From positions 111,941 through 175,940 of the forward strand of contig MU623418.1 of NCBI GenBank assembly GCA_025201765.1: a stretch of DNA of 64,000 nucleotides. The letters run 5' to 3'. This stretch comes from Daldinia sp. FL1419 (Eukaryota; Ascomycota; Sordariomycetes; Xylariales; Hypoxylaceae). Positions 23,525-36,521 of the stretch are shown here, piece after piece. Made by a program: the position numbers and the translations under genes. The notes under the pieces were generated by a model. It did no database searches, had not been told where the DNA came from, and saw only the letters and a list, made by a program, of their open reading frames with translations. The stretch's first letter is position 1, and every line of letters starts with the position of its first letter.

Positions 23525-24030
23525 TTCTTTTCCCCGTGACGAATATGAATGGGCCTACGCCCGAAGTTTTGGGAAGGGAATACATAGAGACAAGACAGAT
23601 AGGCGGGAAAAGAAAATTCGAAGAGAAAGTAAAAAGAGGGGTGGGGGGTGATCATGGCTGCCGATTCACTGACCGTTGGCTGTTGCTACTATCAGGAATA
23701 TATATAGTAAGCTATCTTCTTTGGCCATCTTGACAACAAGGCCTTTGGAAGTTATAAGCGCGACTTCTATCATCTATATACACCGCAAGATCGAAGGAAA
23801 CTAATGTTTGTAATGGGATCATGATATTAGTTTCATATGAGTAAACCCCCTTCCCTAACCTTTGGTAAGGGGCGGTTATATACTCGTTCTGCCACAAACG
23901 GGGAGCTATGTAACATGAAATTAGCTTTAGCTTCATAGCCAAACCTACTTACTATAAATTTGCTTGCCCGGACAGTTAAGCGTGACAACAAACACTGCTT
24001 TTCGTAATACTTTTCTTCTCATCATGTCAT
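23525..24030. other. Intergenic region between convergent genes
   Basis: About 500 bp between the 3' ends of the Cys-rich gene and LAA1. No supported gene; presumably 3' untranslated and termination sequence. Confidence 0.55.
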
Positions 24031-27000
24031 TCACCCCCCAAAATCCATCTTTAGCGCTATAGTTGGCTGGCCTTGGGTACTCGAGCTCTTCGCTGGGCCG
24101 CCGCTCTGCCGGCCCGACCGAATGACTTCTTCCATAAATGCCTTCTGCCCCTCGTTCATCGCCGCCACGACACCCCTAAATCCCGCCTGATCCGCCGACG
24201 CTAACTCTAACAACCGCGCGCTTGTTTCGTGGTATACATCGCTACCCTCGCTAGCCGCACGGGAGAGTAAGGTTGGTACTACGATAGACATGGCGATCTG
24301 CGCGTGTCCACTCCCCAAAGTGGCCACGTACTGCGTCAGAGACTGCGCCACGTGTTTGCGTGCGTCTTCCGGGTCTTCGGGCTCTGTGTTGACTACGAAA
24401 GCAATCAATCGAGGGAGAATGTAGCGAGCGATAGACTGGTCCGCAGGTGAGGGGGATGGCTGCAGCAAGAGAGACCGGACGCAATTTGCTGCGATCTTGG
24501 CCGTCTACAAGACGATTAGCAGCGCCAACGAAAGTATCGATGTGTATAAAACGTTGAAATACTTACCATGCGGTCTGTTAAACAATCTACCACTTCGTCA
24601 AGGAACCTCGCTACGAGACGATCGTTGGCCGCAAGTCGGTTACTTCCCCCTGTGAATAGTATTGTAATTGCGAGCAAGCAGTTCTTGACGCATTGCAAGG
24701 AAGTAGGTGTCTCGCGCTTTTGCGCATTCAGGTAAATAGATAAATACCGGCGCAGACAGCCCTCTACTTGCGTGTCGGTGGCTGACCTTGCCTCTGCTGA
24801 ACCGTGAGAATTAGACATAGTTGCCATGAATCTCTTGAATATGGGTAGAGCTTGCGGAACAATAATTTCCTGGCAAGATGGCGTCGTTAGTATGGTAGCA
24901 AATATGTGAATGATGCAAGCGTGCAAGTCTGTCTTGATAATTGCTGGGAACACTTCGGCTGCATCTACCATGGCGTTTAATCCGGTCCGTACAAGCAGGA
25001 CAGCTTCCTCGGTCAGATGATGGCGCACTGGCTGATTGGCCTCGGTAAGATTTGGTAATAGCCCAGATAACACCAGAACGATAATTCTGGTGAGTTCGAA
25101 CAGCTGCTCGATATCTTCGCTCAGGTCACCGTCATCTTGCTGCTCCTTTTTCCTTGCCGAGGGGTGAGCAACGCAAAGCGCACGAGCGATTTCGACTATG
25201 ACTCCCTGAACATCGAGGCCTTCTGTCAGCACAAGGCGATCCAGAAGGTCCATTGTCTCGGAGAAGATTGCCTCCCGGTAGATGGCGTGGCCTGAAACAC
25301 TCGGATGCAGAATTTTCTTCAGGGCCTGGAGTATCTCGAGTGTTTGCTCCTGGGTGGCCAACGAGTCTACCTGGTTGGACTTGGTCGCGAGCGCCTCAAA
25401 AGCGATACCGAAGAGGACGAAGAAGAAAGCGACCGGTTCGTCACGATAATTAATATCTGCATTCTTAGATTGCCCATTACTACCTGACGCGTCGGCTTCC
25501 TTTCCATCAAGAGCATCGAAAACGAATTCACTGTCTTGTTCAATGAGGCTCGCAATGGCGTCGACCAGTTTCAACCAAGAATCTTGGTAGAATTTGAGAA
25601 GCGTCTCACGATTGAGAGCCGCGTAGATGGTATCGAGACTGCCTGACATGGACGGCGGGCCCAATGTCATTGAGATGTCTGGTTCGAACCTCAACCGAGC
25701 GAACTCCCGCAACGAAGCCAACCACAACGGCGTCAGTGTGCCAATGTGGGGTTTTAACACATCTAGTAAATATTTCTGTTCCGAACTGGCCACCTGGAGC
25801 TCCGCCCAAGCCGAATAAACCGACATCTTCACCATTACCTGAGCATTAGAGCTTAGACCCTTGAGGTCCCCAATACCAGCATTTTCTGTCTCGGACGAAA
25901 AATTCTCGAGTGCGGTAACGAGCGTCTTCAAAATACGGCCCATGCGATCGACGTCTGTCACGATGCCCGTAGAAATGAATGCGGCGCACACATTAACCGC
26001 CTCCGCTGCTAATTCTGGGGACGAATCCGCTGCAAAAGCAGGCGTCAATGCAGAGCTGATTTGTGCTTGGTATTGCTCGAGCAGCATTGCCTCCTCAAAG
26101 TCAGGATCTGGTGTTTTGCCAAACATTCTCAAGACAGCACCAATGATCTTCAACCCCCATATCCGGAGCTCCAATACGCTAGAAGTAGAAGCCGAAAAGG
26201 CCATCCGGATAACATCAGCGATTCTAGCTTGAAGAGCGGACTGCGCGGGTGACTCGCCATTGGTGGCGACATCTTTCCCAATCATTACGAATATTTCATT
26301 AAGGCAACTCATTGCGAATGTCCTCACCTGCCAGCGCAATGGCTCCATTTCGGATTTCGAAGGCGCGTCTTTCTCATCTTTAGCAGCACCGCCGGCTGCA
26401 GCAAAGCCCGCCACTTCTTCGTCTTGCAGGTCGATAGTAGTGGTTGGCTTGTTATTAGCGTTGTGTGCCTCCTCGGCTGCTTTAGGTCGTGTCATCTTGA
26501 GGACATTCTGGCAACGGATAAGCCAAGCGCCGGTTTCTGTGAGTGAAGTCTGTCGCAACCAGTTTCGAATAACATTTCGAACACCGTCATGGCTAGGTGA
26601 CACATCTAATACGAGCCATAGTTGATCCTCGATGCCCGGATTTGCTGCTTCTAGTACATCGAGAGAGTTCCTCTTCATCAAATTGTAAAGACCATCTACC
26701 GCAACGTCGCGAAGAGTAGGATATTCAGAGTTGAGGTACTTCTGTAATGTTTTGACGTAGTCACTAAACACCATATGACCCGGAGCGTACAGAGACAGAT
26801 GCTCTAAGCACGCTAAACTTTCGCGCTGCACAAGAATGTCTTCCTCACTCTGTAATTGGTTGACAAGAGTGAGAATCAACTCGCGCGACTTGGTAGAATC
26901 TTGTAAGTCAGGCCCTACGACGTTAATTAGAGAGTCAACGCAGCGCGTGATAGCCGCTGTGGTCGATAGTTCCATCTCCAAACTCATAGAAATAGGGGAA

Positions 27001-30000
27001 GATACCTCAGAATGGTGGGTTTCGGAGAGATAAAGTTGGGAGACCATTCCGAGTGTTCCAGATATATACGGTGAAAATCCAAGACCCGTGGCGTCGGCAG
27101 CATCAGCTAAAGCCTCGAGAGCCCAGTAATGCACTGTTGGGTGTGGATCATTGCACAACGACATCAGGATACCAGTGATCGTCTTGAGATGATACCCTGC
27201 GCCCATGCCACCTACCTTGGATTGAATAGAACCCAGAGCCATAGCGCACCCTGCTCGAGCGCTAGGTTCCCGATTGCCCACAATAGTGTCGACTAAATGC
27301 TTAATCTCGTGGTTTGTAAACGCATTGCCACACGCGTTACAAAGGCGGGCAATGGTACCATAACCTAGGCTACGTATATACTGGTCTGGATCGACTACAA
27401 AACTCCTAGTCATTTCTTGTACGAGCTTTTCCACCGCCATATTAGTAATGTTCCCAGTTGGTGATTGAGTCTCCTTGACAGCAACTTTTAACGTCAGGAA
27501 CAGAGCACTAGCAACATTCACAGTGATGGCTGCCTTACGGCCAAGGTCGCGCTGTAGAGCACCGGCCGAGGTAAAAGTGGCAATCTGTTCAAGAACGCTT
27601 TCCTGTACTTTGGCTGGTGTAAGGGGGAAGACGAAGGCAAACAACTGGATTGCCATGTTTACTACTTCAGTAGCTGGGGGTGCTGGGAGATCGGTGGATG
27701 AATCTGAGTCGCCTATGTAAAGCACAGCAGCATCGTGCTCTAGTGACGAGCAGATTGGTGACAGGAGAAGCTCGTCGATGATTTCATCCGCATCAGGCTC
27801 GTCCGTTTCCGGCTTGTCAGCCGTGTCGTCTTTCTCCCCAGGAAGTCTCTTGACTTTAAAACCGCGGACTAAGTCGTTGACACCGTAACCAGAGTTGTCG
27901 CCCACATCCCAGATAGTCTCAAATGTTCCTGCGGCATTGGCAATAGACGCACTTAGGGTGTTGGCCGCATAGTTCTCAGGGTCGGAAAATAGGGAAATAG
28001 CTAGGGTAAGGAGGTTGGATTGTAAAAGAGCTTCGCTGCCTCCAGCTGGGCTCTGGTTAACCAGCATAATATAACACTGCAGCACTCGTCGCTGGACCAT
28101 CATGTCAAGATCATGCAGTTGCAGAGCGGGTGTTAACCTTTGGGAAATGTCATCGGTAGTTTTCTTCGAAGGTAGCATCCTAAGGAACACGCTAGTATTT
28201 TGAAGCATCGTGGCGATGCGCTTCGATACATCGACAGTTAACAAACGGCTGTTGAACTGGAGGAATGAGAGAATCGAGCCTAACGCGCATTCTTTGACAT
28301 GGGTCAAGTAAGAAACTTCCAGAATATTGCGATGAGCAAAGTTATCCTTAGCCAAAGGCTTTGGCAAGGCGTTCTTCCAGAGAACAAGTAGCTGTGAGAG
28401 ATGGATTTTGACGAAGTTAGGTCCCAGAGACATAAGCCCCCCGAGAAGGATCCACGCAACTTGAACTTGGGTACTTGAGACACGAAGTTCAGACTGGCCA
28501 CTGGACTTGAGAAGATTGGTAGCCATGGAGTAAACTCGGTTATTGATATCAAGGGAGCCGTACAACGGCCGAGACGGGCTTGCACTTATTGTCGCGGCTA
28601 ATCCGTAAGCAAATCCGACGCATCTTCTCGGAGAGTTCCGCGCGCCTCCGAGTAGGGATAACTCCCTGCTAAGACTATTCATACAAACAGACAAGCACGG
28701 TAAGAGTTGCTGTGGACACGCAAGAACAAACGTTTTCATACAGAACGAAGCTGACACCTGAACGCTGTAACTGGGATGCTGCAAGACCTGTAATAACCCA
28801 TCTCGGCAAGGTTCTGCGAAATTATTCGCAGCAGACCCGAGCGACTTGATAAGCGCTGCGACTGCACCAAGAGCCGCGATCAAGGTGTGCTTTGTCGGCT
28901 CAGGTCTCTCTTTGAGTGTTTGAGGATAATTCTTAAATATATCGTTAACAAGCACTTTAGCCACAGTCGTTTGGCCTGATTCTCCAAGTATCTTACGACC
29001 TATTACAACCTGGAGGATCGTATCGACAACTCGACGCGAGATGAGGAGTCTGTACCGATTGTTGACAATGTTCTGATGGCTTAATAAGTCAACAGTTAAG
29101 CTCTCCAGTATCCTTAAATAATTCTTCTCGACAAAATTCTCCCCTAATCGTTTTAAAACCCTCCCATAACAAATACCGATGGCCGCTCTAGCTCTGTTGG
29201 TAGTAGACAATCGCACGTATTGGGTCGTAAGAGTTTTAAAAATGTCACTTAACGACAAAACAAGATCCTGGGTTTTCTTCCCGGGCGCTGGGCTACCTGG
29301 ACGCGACGGAATATCTTCGTCTTCTTCCAGCCCCATGCCCGGTTGAACAGATGTCCTTTTACTGGCTTTGGATTTGGACTTCTTGGTTTTGGGTATCGCC
29401 GCCAGCGCAGACTCGGAATGGGACTTCACCATAGCCTCGGCCAAACAGCCGGCAGCGGCGTGTCTTACATGTGAAGAATTGGAGTCAATGGTTTTAAAGA
29501 GGGTCGACTTCAGATTCTCAAAATCACCCGAATTCTCGAAGTATGATGTATACCTGGTCAACGACTTTAGACAGCGGCACGCTGTTACGACAGTCAGAGA
29601 ACCCTTGTCACCAGAAGCAGCATTTCGTGCCTGTTTCCAAATATCCCTGGCAACGCTTTCATCTAAGCTTGATCGCACCATGCCGACGATCTTAGTCAAG
29701 GAAACAAGCACAGCAGCACGTAGCCCAGCATGGCTCTGGGACGACTTGAGTAGTTTGATGAGGGTGCCACAGGCTAGCGGGTGCAGACCGATAGCGCTAT
29801 CGCCAGCGGAAGCGTACACATCTCCCAGGCAACTAATGGCGGCGTGTCTCGTTCGAATTTCATTTTCGGTCTTAGATTTCCCGGTAGATATTATAGAGAC
29901 CAGCTCGTTTATAGTGTCGAAGAGTAGTTTCCTATCACCATTTCCAAGAAAGTAGGCAAGTATTTTGCCCAGATTAATCCGTATTACTCGACTAGGAGAG

Positions 30001-30266
30001 GGCGTGGAGAGGTTGATTATCTGGAAGACCTCTTTCTTGAGGTAGAACTGCTGGGCAGTGCAATCGTCGTTCGACAAGCTATGGACATGTTTGCTTAAGG
30101 AAGAGACGAAATTCAGGAGGAATAAGTCTTGCTGCTCGGCGGGAAGCGACTGAAGCTTCTGAAGGTCGAGTTCTGGGTTGGAGGTGGTGGTCAAGGAAGC
30201 GCGGGCAGGCGGCGCGGCTTGAGAGGCGCCGTTAGACTCTCGAGGAGGGGAACTTGGCGCTGACAT
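24031..30266 (-). CDS. LAA1: HEAT-repeat protein Laa1/HEATR5 family
   Basis: Two exons: 24567-30266 and 24031-24504, giving about 2,057 aa. The single 62-nt intron has donor GTAAGT and acceptor TTGTAG; the join reads CLTDRM-TAKIAANCVRSLLLQP. The protein is built almost entirely of helical HEAT-type repeats, with a low-complexity Ser/Pro/Ala N-terminus and an acidic insert (about residue 810, DKPETDEPDADEI). Length and the opening region (LPAEQQDLFLLNFVSSLSKH) match yeast Laa1 (about 2,014 aa) and metazoan HEATR5. In yeast, Laa1 binds the AP-1 clathrin adaptor and supports its localisation in trans-Golgi/endosome traffic; I infer the same role here. It is divergently transcribed from the TACO1-family gene. 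Confidence 0.92.
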
Positions 30267-30918
30267 GGAAAATCATGGATATTTCGTTAAAGGGCATAAG
30301 AAAAGGATCGTATTCACGACGATGAATAAATGAGGACTAAACCGTAAATGTCGCGATTAAAAACATATGCTATTGAAATGTGAAGATGAATAAGTTACGG
30401 ATATCTTTAAAGGCACGTGGAAGGTAGGTTAGGTGATAAGTATACCTCCATCTATGTACCGTGTATTCATGCATTCGAGCCGTACCTGACCTCAAAGGGG
30501 GGATTGCATAATGGTATTCGGTAGTAGTAACGAATCTAATAGCCAATCAAAGCCATAGTTTTGATGGAAATACAGCAAGCACTAGTTAGTAACGTTAGAT
30601 TTTCCACACTGCTATGGCACAAGCTTTGATCGCTTAAGAAACCTAGTGACCTATAAATTCGCTCTAATGGGTTTAGCTTCTCAAGGAATAAGCTTATGAA
30701 AGTATTCGAATAACTAGCTACCTAACCATAGTTATCTACCTACACACCTGAGTTGGTTATAACTACTTCAACATATACTCCAACATCTAGGCATATATCT
30801 TACCTATAGTTCTATGACCACTTTATTCTGCCATTGCGACATGCTGAGTTGACCCGTCTTATTCGGCCGAAATATACACTAGTCGAATACCTTCCACACC
30901 TCCGGGCAACCAACCGAA
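30267..30918. promoter_or_regulatory. Divergent promoter region LAA1 / TACO1-like
   Basis: About 650 bp between two divergently transcribed start codons, presumably holding both promoters. No gene and no TATA box obvious for either side. Confidence 0.5.
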
Positions 30919-31868
30919 ATGTCCACCTACCTATACTTATTCCCCGGTCGAAGTTTTGCGCCGAGGTCGACCACATCCGCCGTATGCACTCAATGCCGCC
31001 GATCATTCGTTTCGAGCTCGATACTCGGTAGCGGCCACAATCGTTGGTCCAAGATCAAACACGAGAAGGGCGCAGCCGATGCGAAGAAGAATGCCCAACG
31101 AAGTACTTTCGCCAAGAACTTGACCCTCTGGTCGAAACGTTCGTATCTTACATAACGGTCATTGGTTCCGACCCGAGCGCTGATGGGGTGCAAGATAGTG
31201 TATGGGCCAGACCCGAATTTGAATTCGCGGCTAGCCACGGTACTCGCGGCCGCAAAGAAAGGTACTTGGAATATTGACAATGCAGAGGAGACCAACGAAA
31301 AAAACATTTTCTGACAAGGCTCATGGTGATAGCCGGCATGCCGAAAGCTAGCATAGATATAGCTATTGCGCGAGGTCAAGGGAAATCATCGTCAGGCGCG
31401 GGACTTGAGAGTATAACGCTCGAAGTTATGATGCCGCCCGCCGTAGCCATGGTCATCGAAGTCGAGACAGACAACAAACAACGATCTTTGCAAGATATCA
31501 GGAGCATGGTCAAAAAGCACAAGGGTACGATAACGCCGACCACATTCTTATTTAGCAGACTTGGCCGCGCCGTTCTGAAAGGAGACAAAAAGCACGATTT
31601 CGATGAAGTCTTGATGCAGGCACTCGAAGCCGGCGCCGAGGACGTCGAAGAGGACGAGAGCGGCGATGTAATCCTTTGGACGCAACCGAGCAATACGCAT
31701 CAAGCGGCACAGACTTTGAGTCAAGCGTTATCTACGGAAATCCTAAGCTCGGAGATCATATGGTCGCCAACGGGGGACAAGATTAAGCTCGACGATGCGG
31801 AAGCAGCAACGAATATAGGTGCTTTCTTAACGGCATTGCAAGAAAACCCAGACGTGCAAGGAGTCTAG
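30919..31868 (+). CDS. TACO1/YebC family mitochondrial translation factor
   Basis: Three exons: 30919-31138, 31199-31261 and 31333-31868, about 272 aa. The core begins GHNRWSKIKHEKGAADAKKN, the family signature, then LWSKLYGPDPNLNSRLATVL across intron 1 and AAAKKAGMPKASIDIAIARG across intron 2. Only these joins restore the YebC pattern, so the rare donors GTTCGT and GTACTT are accepted. The first 35 or so residues are rich in Arg, Ser and aromatic residues with few acids, suggesting a mitochondrial presequence. Human TACO1 and yeast Dpc29 assist mitochondrial translation; bacterial YebC relatives act in translation or transcription. The C-terminal part has the family's acidic GAEDVEEDESGD stretch. 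It converges with PET100, another gene tied to cytochrome oxidase. Confidence 0.93.
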
Positions 31869-32316
31869 TAAGCATAATTCTACTACTAACCATCCATTGC
31901 GTAAATTGGTATTAACCTAGGAATGTATAGCGCAAATGCCGAACGAGGAGATATATCTGAGCATATCTGGAGGGCGATAGAAGACAACCTCGACGCGTAA
32001 ATTTGTAATATTTGTACAATGCGTAGATATGTAATATAGATATGTAATATGTAGACTGCTATACATACTACATCGTGCGACGGCCCTCATTTGATTCCTA
32101 TCCTTATGGTGAGCGGAGAGACCGGCTTTGTCGCCTAGTTGCTCGAGTCAGGTCCAAAGTCCAAAACATGCAATGGTCATATGACCATGTTCCAATTCCA
32201 TTTTGCCCTTCCATCCTCCCAAACGCCGTCGAAGCCAATGAATGCATCCATACAACCGACACCCCGTTATGTCAAAACGGAGTCTTTCCTATCGTAATAG
32301 TTGATAATCAACGCGG
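31869..32316. other. Intergenic region between convergent genes
   Basis: About 450 bp shared by the 3' ends of the TACO1-like gene and PET100. AT-rich repeats of ATATGTAATAT type occur near 32024-32050. No gene was seen. Confidence 0.55.
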
Positions 32317-32694
32317 CTACTCCTGGTCCTCGTTGGAAGGCTGCGGCTGTCGCGCCTCATTCTCAAGTCTCCTGTCCCGGATATATAACCGTCGCGCGCG
32401 CAATCGCTGTAGCTCAGCGTGGATCTCGTCTCTGTCCATAGGCACCTTATTCGCCTGCTCAGGCTTGGGCCAGAAATCAGGTACTGCGAAGCGCTCGTCG
32501 AGGTTCGTGCCGAAGTAATACATGATGCCAATTGGGAACATGACATACATACCGAACTATTATGGTCTATTAGATATCTGTGCGACCCGTTGAGGATGTA
32601 GCTCGTGGAGTTGAAGAGAAAAAAAAAGGAAGCATGACGAGAGGAGGGGTAGCCGTCTACCAACCTTGAAAACTTCTAGGTTTAAGCCGCCCAT
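32317..32694 (-). CDS. PET100: Pet100 cytochrome c oxidase assembly factor
   Basis: Two exons: 32665-32694 (ten codons, MGGLNLEVFK) and 32317-32556, 89 aa in total. The 108-nt intron has donor GTTGGT. Exon 2 opens FGMYVMFPIGIMYYFGTNLD, the conserved membrane segment of the family, followed by ERFAVPDFWPKPEQANKVP and a basic helical stretch (RLRARRLYIRDRRLE). Pet100 is an inner mitochondrial membrane protein required to assemble cytochrome c oxidase. The tiny first exon was placed because N-LEVFKFGMY is the invariant family start. Length fits fungal Pet100 (about 85-115 aa). Confidence 0.93.
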
Positions 32695-33389
32695 TGCGGA
32701 TACGGATAGCTTCAGTTGAGTCGTTGAGTCTGGGTGAAATGCTTTGATCACTTATCAACGACGTATAGACATGAAGTCTAGAAGAACAACATGTAGAAAG
32801 GATCTTTATATCATAGGCGGCTCTAGTATGAAATGGTGTCACAGTTGGGAAGCTTCCAATTAAAGCTTTCGAATTTCGATATACTAACTACCTAAAAGCG
32901 CCTTTGCTCTGATTGGGCCGGGTCAAGCCCGCACTAAAATCAGATAGCTGCATCGGGATATTCGTTTTTCCTTGGCTGCGTATTTGACATACATCCTAGG
33001 AGGTACTTTGTAATGAAACCTTGTTCAACTTGGGTACTAACCTACCTACTTAGTGTACTATACATTCTACAGTAACCTACGGTTAGGTAGATAGGTACCT
33101 AGTAACCCCTGAAACTTCCACCACCGAAGTTGTAAAAAAGACGCCATGCTATGAGGTAGGTACGGAGAAGAGATGCCTTCAGTAACACGATGTCAACATA
33201 TCAAGACCACGGCCGAGATACACATAATGGTAACAAAAATAGGGGCTTATACCCCAAGCGAGGCCCTTTCGCACTTTCCAACCTAGGTTATCGTAAATCA
33301 ACTAGGTTAGTTAGTTACTAGAAAACATTCAGGGGTAAACACAAAAAAACATGTCATCGTGAACACTAAATTGTATTTTGAGTTTCTCA
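32695..33389. other. Intergenic region PET100 / SMP3
   Basis: About 700 bp between two minus-strand genes: the promoter of PET100 and the 3' region of SMP3. TAGGTAGATAGGTACCTAG-type motifs lie near 33083-33103. No gene was seen. Confidence 0.55.
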
Positions 33390-35179
33390 TTACCGCATAG
33401 GTTGGCCGCAGCTTTTGGTAACCCTCCAAATCGCTAGCCCTCGCCTACCAATCACCCTTTGTAGCGTAGGCCAGAATCCGTCTTCCCCCCAGTCTAAATC
33501 GTCCAAGTTTAAATGCGTGTAATTCCGCCAAACCTCCCTAAACCGTAGTCCATCTAATCCCTTGTTATCTAAATACGGATCTAACCACGTTGATGAGAGC
33601 GGCGCGATCAGGTATGTGCCGTTCGGTTCCTTGCGATATTCAAGGCTCCTCCGATCGGCTGGAGTGTCGCACGTCGCTATCTGTGCCAACTCCTCAAATA
33701 ATAGGTCTCCTTCCATCCCCGCTACGTCCCTAGTCTTCAAAACTTCATTCTTACCATTTAGAAGCCAAATCGGTGGCATATAAGTTTTCCACCATATCGC
33801 TTGCGTCGCATCAGGTTGTTTGCTGAGGAATACTTGGGCTGGTACGATACCGCCTTGATGGTATAGTCCCATCAGAAGGCCAAGAACCATATTAAAGCCG
33901 ATCCATGCAGCGATCCAAATCCTCAGATACTTCGACTTCTTCGGGAGTTGTAGGGACGAGAGTAGGAGAGGTACCGAGGGAAGCAGGAATCGTGCTTCCT
34001 GGTGTTGAAAGATGGACAAAATGACTACTCCCGATATCGCTGAGAAGAGTCTGAGCGATAGCTGTGGGTTTGTGAACAAGAGGATCACAGCCGGCCCTAT
34101 AAGCAGCGGTAGATTGATTAAAATATGCTGGTACCAGGGGTGCAACCCGTGCTCTGCTAAATTTGAGGGCGAGAGGTTATACTGAAGGTTGTTTAACGGC
34201 GTGATGACGGGATTACGGCAAAGATCTAACCATGAAATAGAGTGCGGGGTATAAAAAGCCGTATCGAGAGTAATGGCAATTAAAGCTGTAAAGAGCCCTG
34301 ACGCTGCCACAACGACGAGGGACAAAGGTCTTTAGAAAGTTAGGTAGTGTTCGCCTAGTTCGACGTCTAGGGGGATAAGTGAAGTTTAGGGGCAAAGGGA
34401 GACTTACCTTTTTATAAAATGGGGTATCAGTCGAAGTCCAGGAATAATCAAGAACGCAGGAAAAGTTATCCTGTTAAAAACACCAAAGACGGATACAATT
34501 CCAAGTACCGTTGACGCCGCCAGGGCGGAAGATTGCGCCTACATACGGATCAGCCTATAAGTCCATATACAGCTAAGACTTTAGCAGCATAACTTACTGA
34601 AGCCTCAAGAATTCGTTCAACGAGCACAAGACACCACGCAACAACAAGTGTCTCGATCGAGTTAGAGAAGGTATGAGTTTGAAAAGTCCAAGTTACGTAA
34701 CTTGACGAGACTAGCAACATGGCGATTTTACGTTGTCGCGAAGACTGAACAAGCTCATGAATAGCCCAGTCCTCCAGGACAAAGCTGAGTACGAACATTA
34801 GCACCCGTAGCGTCCAGAATACCGCGATCGGTGGGATTTCGCCGTCGTTCCCGTTTCCAGACCAAAGCCACTTAAGTAGAAGCATCGGCAATCCATAAAC
34901 CGGCCATAGCGGGAAGACGCTACGGATAGGGTGATCGCTCGTAAATTCCCATGTTAACCGGACAGGGTAGCTGAAGATTTGGCCTAGGAAGAACACAAGT
35001 CGGTTAGTCTATATGATTCTTGCCAGCACGGCCAGCTTTCGGGGTCATGGCGAGACGTATATGCGCTTACCTGCTATAACTTCAGGACCTTGGAAATTTT
35101 CATCTGGGTGTAAATAGCTGGGTTGGAGTGCGAACAATAGTCGTACCAGAACCAGTAAGAGATAGGTACGCCTCCACAT
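33390..35179 (-). CDS. SMP3: GPI mannosyltransferase 4 (Smp3/PIG-Z, GT22 family)
   Basis: Four exons: 35071-35179, 34598-34983, 34408-34538 and 33390-34329, about 521 aa (yeast Smp3 is 516). The N-terminus MWRRTYLLLVLVRLLFALQP is a membrane segment, followed by the GT22 motif HPDEN (His24-Asn28) and QGPEVIAGQIF. Multiple hydrophobic segments follow. The Smp3-type luminal region reads PLNNLQYNLSPSNLAEHGLH, then PWYQHILINLPLL, and a late QHQEARFLLP motif is typical of the fold. The enzyme adds the fourth, side-branch mannose to the GPI precursor in the ER from dolichol-phosphate mannose. Joins are in frame with GT-AG ends throughout. PIG-B/Gpi10 was considered but lacks the PLNNL-YN context. 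Confidence 0.9.
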
Positions 35180-36521
35180 GTTGCTACCCGGAGGCGCGCA
35201 TTTACAAAGTTGTGTGGGGATATAGCTTTTGACGAAAAGAAGGTTGTAAGTCGTTGTCGTCTGCGATATTGTAGTAGCTGTCGCGTCGTGCCAAACTATC
35301 GAATAACTTATGTCGCTCGCCGCCGTCGCCGTCGCCGTCGCTGTCGCGTAGTCGCAGTGATCGTGTATATTAGCGCGATTATTCTTTTTCTATCGTAAAG
35401 TATAGGGTCGATTATGATTTCGCATGGCAGGTGGCAAGTAGGCAAGGTATTATTATGTATAACAAGAATAGACAATGTCTTATGAGTTGTAGAAAGCGAC
35501 AAAGGGTAAAAAGAGTGTGAGCTAAATTTATCCGCTATTATCAATAGAAGAAAGAGAAAAAAAAAAAAAAAAAATCAAAGGAGAGGTAAGAAGTAGAAAA
35601 ATAAAATAAAAATAAAAATAAAACCGTGTAAATTGAAAATAAGGCAAAGGCCGAATATAGCAACAACAATAAATTGCAAGCTTCTCGCGATAGGTAGCCC
35701 GTATGTACTTTGGTAGGGATGGAAAGGTAAGGTAAGATGACACGGGTCACGAAACAAGATTACAGCACGGCATGCTGACATGTTACTACTTCCCGGCATT
35801 TTGGGCCAAATTTTTGGTTAATTTTGATCATTTTGGGTAATCCGTATGCAACCTCGTTCGATCGTTTAGCTCTGATAAGCCGGAAAGGATGGAAGATGCC
35901 CACCAAAGATACATTCCGTATCTCAGTACGGATCCGTACAAATCTATCTCTTATTTGCGTATTTTGCGTATCCTGCGTATCCTGCGTATCCTACGTATTC
36001 TATAATATTCTACGTCCAAACTCGCATAACCTCACAGAACTTCCCACAGGAAACTTACCGTAATTGGTTAGGCATGTATCGTTTGGAAATAGACTAGAAT
36101 GGCGTGCATGGATCTATTGCGAAAGAAGGGATTACGTACTATCAAATCTAAAGGTTATTAACTGGGTCTGTCAACTCCCATGTACACACGTATGTACCAT
36201 ATGATGTACTTCAATTCCATATAGGTACCTACTAAGGTACCTACCTAGGTACGTATCCTTGCCCGAGTAGTATATATTTAATTAATTTTCCCAGGGGAAC
36301 AATGCGTTATGCATATTCCTTAGTATGCATAGTATTAATATTGACTGATATGTGGTGTGATATTCGAAGTGTTCATCTATAGGTATGTGCATGCTCCTAT
36401 CTACCCTACTGTATTATGAGGAAAATGTGATGCGTCGTGTAAATACTACAGAAGTAACCTCGTTCAACTTAACGTCGAACCACGAAGGATCTACCTCTAT
36501 CCTTCGACGATCTATACTCTA
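35180..36521. other. Intergenic region SMP3 / LAS21
   Basis: About 1.3 kb containing the SMP3 promoter and LAS21 3' region. It has a CGCCGT trinucleotide tract (about 35317-35345), a poly(A) tract near 35557-35574, a tandem TGCGTATCC array and a cluster of CTAGGTACC palindromes (36222-36252). No gene is supported. Confidence 0.55.
35956..36000 (+). repeat. 9-10 bp tandem repeat (TGCGTATCC), about 5 copies
   Basis: TGCGTATTTT, then TGCGTATCC three times with slight drift to TACGTATTC. Confidence 0.8.

Noticed and set aside
23014..23655. 213-codon minus-strand frame opposite the Cys-rich gene
   Set aside because: It includes the antisense of the Asp-Leu repeat as an Arg-Ser tract, and the plus strand has the TATA box and a good start context.
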